A stretch of DNA of 5,185 bases from Chloroflexota bacterium (GTDB taxonomy: Bacteria > Chloroflexota > Dehalococcoidia > Lucifugimonadales > VGZR01): assembly GCA_027625225.1 (NCBI GenBank), contig JAQBWG010000149.1, forward strand, positions 1 through 5,185, given 5' to 3'. The position numbers were made by a program, and so were the translations under genes. A model generated the notes under the pieces. It had not been told where the DNA came from. It worked only from the letters and a program-made list of their open reading frames with translations, and searched no databases. Below are positions 4,451 through 5,185 of this stretch, piece after piece. Every line of letters starts with the position of its first letter. Position 1 is the first letter of the stretch.

Positions 4451-5185
4451 TCAGCGCCTCGTCGCTAGCTTCTGGTGGAATTCCTTCAGTTTTTCATAGG
4501 TGGTTATAGGGGGGCCAACGGTTCCAGGTTCAGGCTCTCCGGGGTTGCCGGAGGCGTGGTAGTCACTGCCTCCCGAGGGGATGAGACCCAGCTCTTTTGC
4601 AAGTCCGGCCAGCCATTCGACCTGTTCCGGCGTGTAGTCGCCGTAATACACTTCGATGCCTGCGAGGCCGGCTTTTTTCAATTTACTCAAGATATCCCGA
4701 AGCTCACCCACTTCGCCTCTGGAGGACTTAGCGGCGGAATAGGTGGGGTGGGCCATGACGGGCACGGCACCGTTGGCTAGGACGAGACGAACGGCGTCTT
4801 CAGGCGTGAGCTTGAGGCGTTCCGTGTATGCGGGGCCGTTTCTACCGAGGTATTTGTCGAAGGCGTCTTTGGGGTATTTAACGTATCCGGCTTCGACCAT
4901 TGCCTGGGCGATGTGCGGGCGGCCTATAGAGGCATCGCCGGCCAGTTCCTGTACCCGCTCCCAGGATACGGGCACGCCCAGTTCGTCGAGTTTTTCGACC
5001 ATGGCTTGCGCCCTGCCCTGCCGGCCTTCACGCATATTGGATAGCTGTTTTTGAAAGACTTCGTCGCCACGGTTTATAAACAGGCCGAGCAGGTGTATCT
5101 CCGAACCTGGGATGTCGGTGCTTAGCTCGACACCAGGGATAAGGGTCATCTCAGGAAATTCCTTAGCGGCGGCGAGGGCTTCTTC
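4451..5185 (-). CDS. PHP-domain phosphoesterase, N-terminus outside window
   Basis: The visible 244 residues run in open frame from the window end to a TGA at 4451-4453. The ATG at 5147-5149 is internal, because coding sequence (EEALAAAKEFPE) continues upstream of it. PHP metal-binding motifs in order are PGVELST with its glutamate, IHLLGLF, GRPHIAQAMV, PVMAHPTYS (the AHP motif), and a C-terminal GLIPSGGSDYHAS carrying the Asp and His ligands. The first HxHxxxSDG motif must lie beyond the window. This arrangement, with the inserted helical segment between the second and third motifs, matches the YciV/RNase AM type. Its members remove phosphate from nucleoside 3',5'-bisphosphates or trim 5' ends of RNA using three divalent metals. 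Exact substrate is inference. It leads the plsY operon as far as seen. Confidence 0.9.
   Translation of the reverse strand, partial: EEALAAAKEFPEMTLIPGVELSTDIPGSEIHLLGLFINRGDEVFQKQLSNMREGRQGRAQAMVEKLDELGVPVSWERVQELAGDASIGRPHIAQAMVEAGYVKYPKDAFDKYLGRNGPAYTERLKLTPEDAVRLVLANGAVPVMAHPTYSAAKSSRGEVGELRDILSKLKKAGLAGIEVYYGDYTPEQVEWLAGLAKELGLIPSGGSDYHASGNPGEPEPGTVGPPITTYEKLKEFHQKLATRR

Overview
All genes in this window are read on the minus strand, so transcription runs from high to low coordinates. In that order they are: a PHP-domain phosphoesterase (5' end outside the window), the glycerol-3-phosphate acyltransferase gene plsY, a small zinc-finger membrane protein, an Lrp/AsnC-family regulator, aspartyl-tRNA synthetase (aspS), tRNA-Ser(CGA), tRNA-Ser(GGA), and a VOC (glyoxalase-fold) protein cut off by the window start. 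The DNA is bacterial and fairly GC-rich, with Shine-Dalgarno sites and some GTG starts. The AspRS is the bacterial type. The PlsY motif style with its basic C-terminal tail, and the short-Cys-ribbon plus four-helix protein, resemble proteins I associate with Chloroflexota, possibly Dehalococcoidia. That assignment is inference from remembered protein style, not from a search.

Region 5185-3247 is one tight operon. The PHP gene and plsY are 10 nt apart, and plsY and the zinc-finger gene are 3 or 18 nt apart depending on the start chosen. plsY supplies lysophosphatidic acid for membrane lipid synthesis. The zinc-finger membrane protein has no known job, but it shares the transcript. A GC-rich hairpin 27 nt past its stop may end the unit.

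Region 3246-2950 (297 nt, AT-richer than its surroundings) holds no convincing gene. It carries a good sigma70-type promoter for the Lrp/AsnC gene and a set of repeated and inverted motifs (three copies of ATTCTGT and two dyads) that look like an operator region, perhaps for autoregulation.

Region 2949-373 is a translation-centred group: the amino-acid-type regulator, then aspS after a 99-nt gap with a strikingly foldable leader, then two serine isoacceptor tRNAs. The VOC gene begins 21 nt after the encoded CCA of the second tRNA, so it is probably carried on the same transcript.

The window is mainly housekeeping. I see no CRISPR array, transposase, phage gene or defence cassette. The items most worth a second look are the aspS leader structure, the motif cluster upstream of the Lrp gene, and the unassigned zinc-finger membrane protein.
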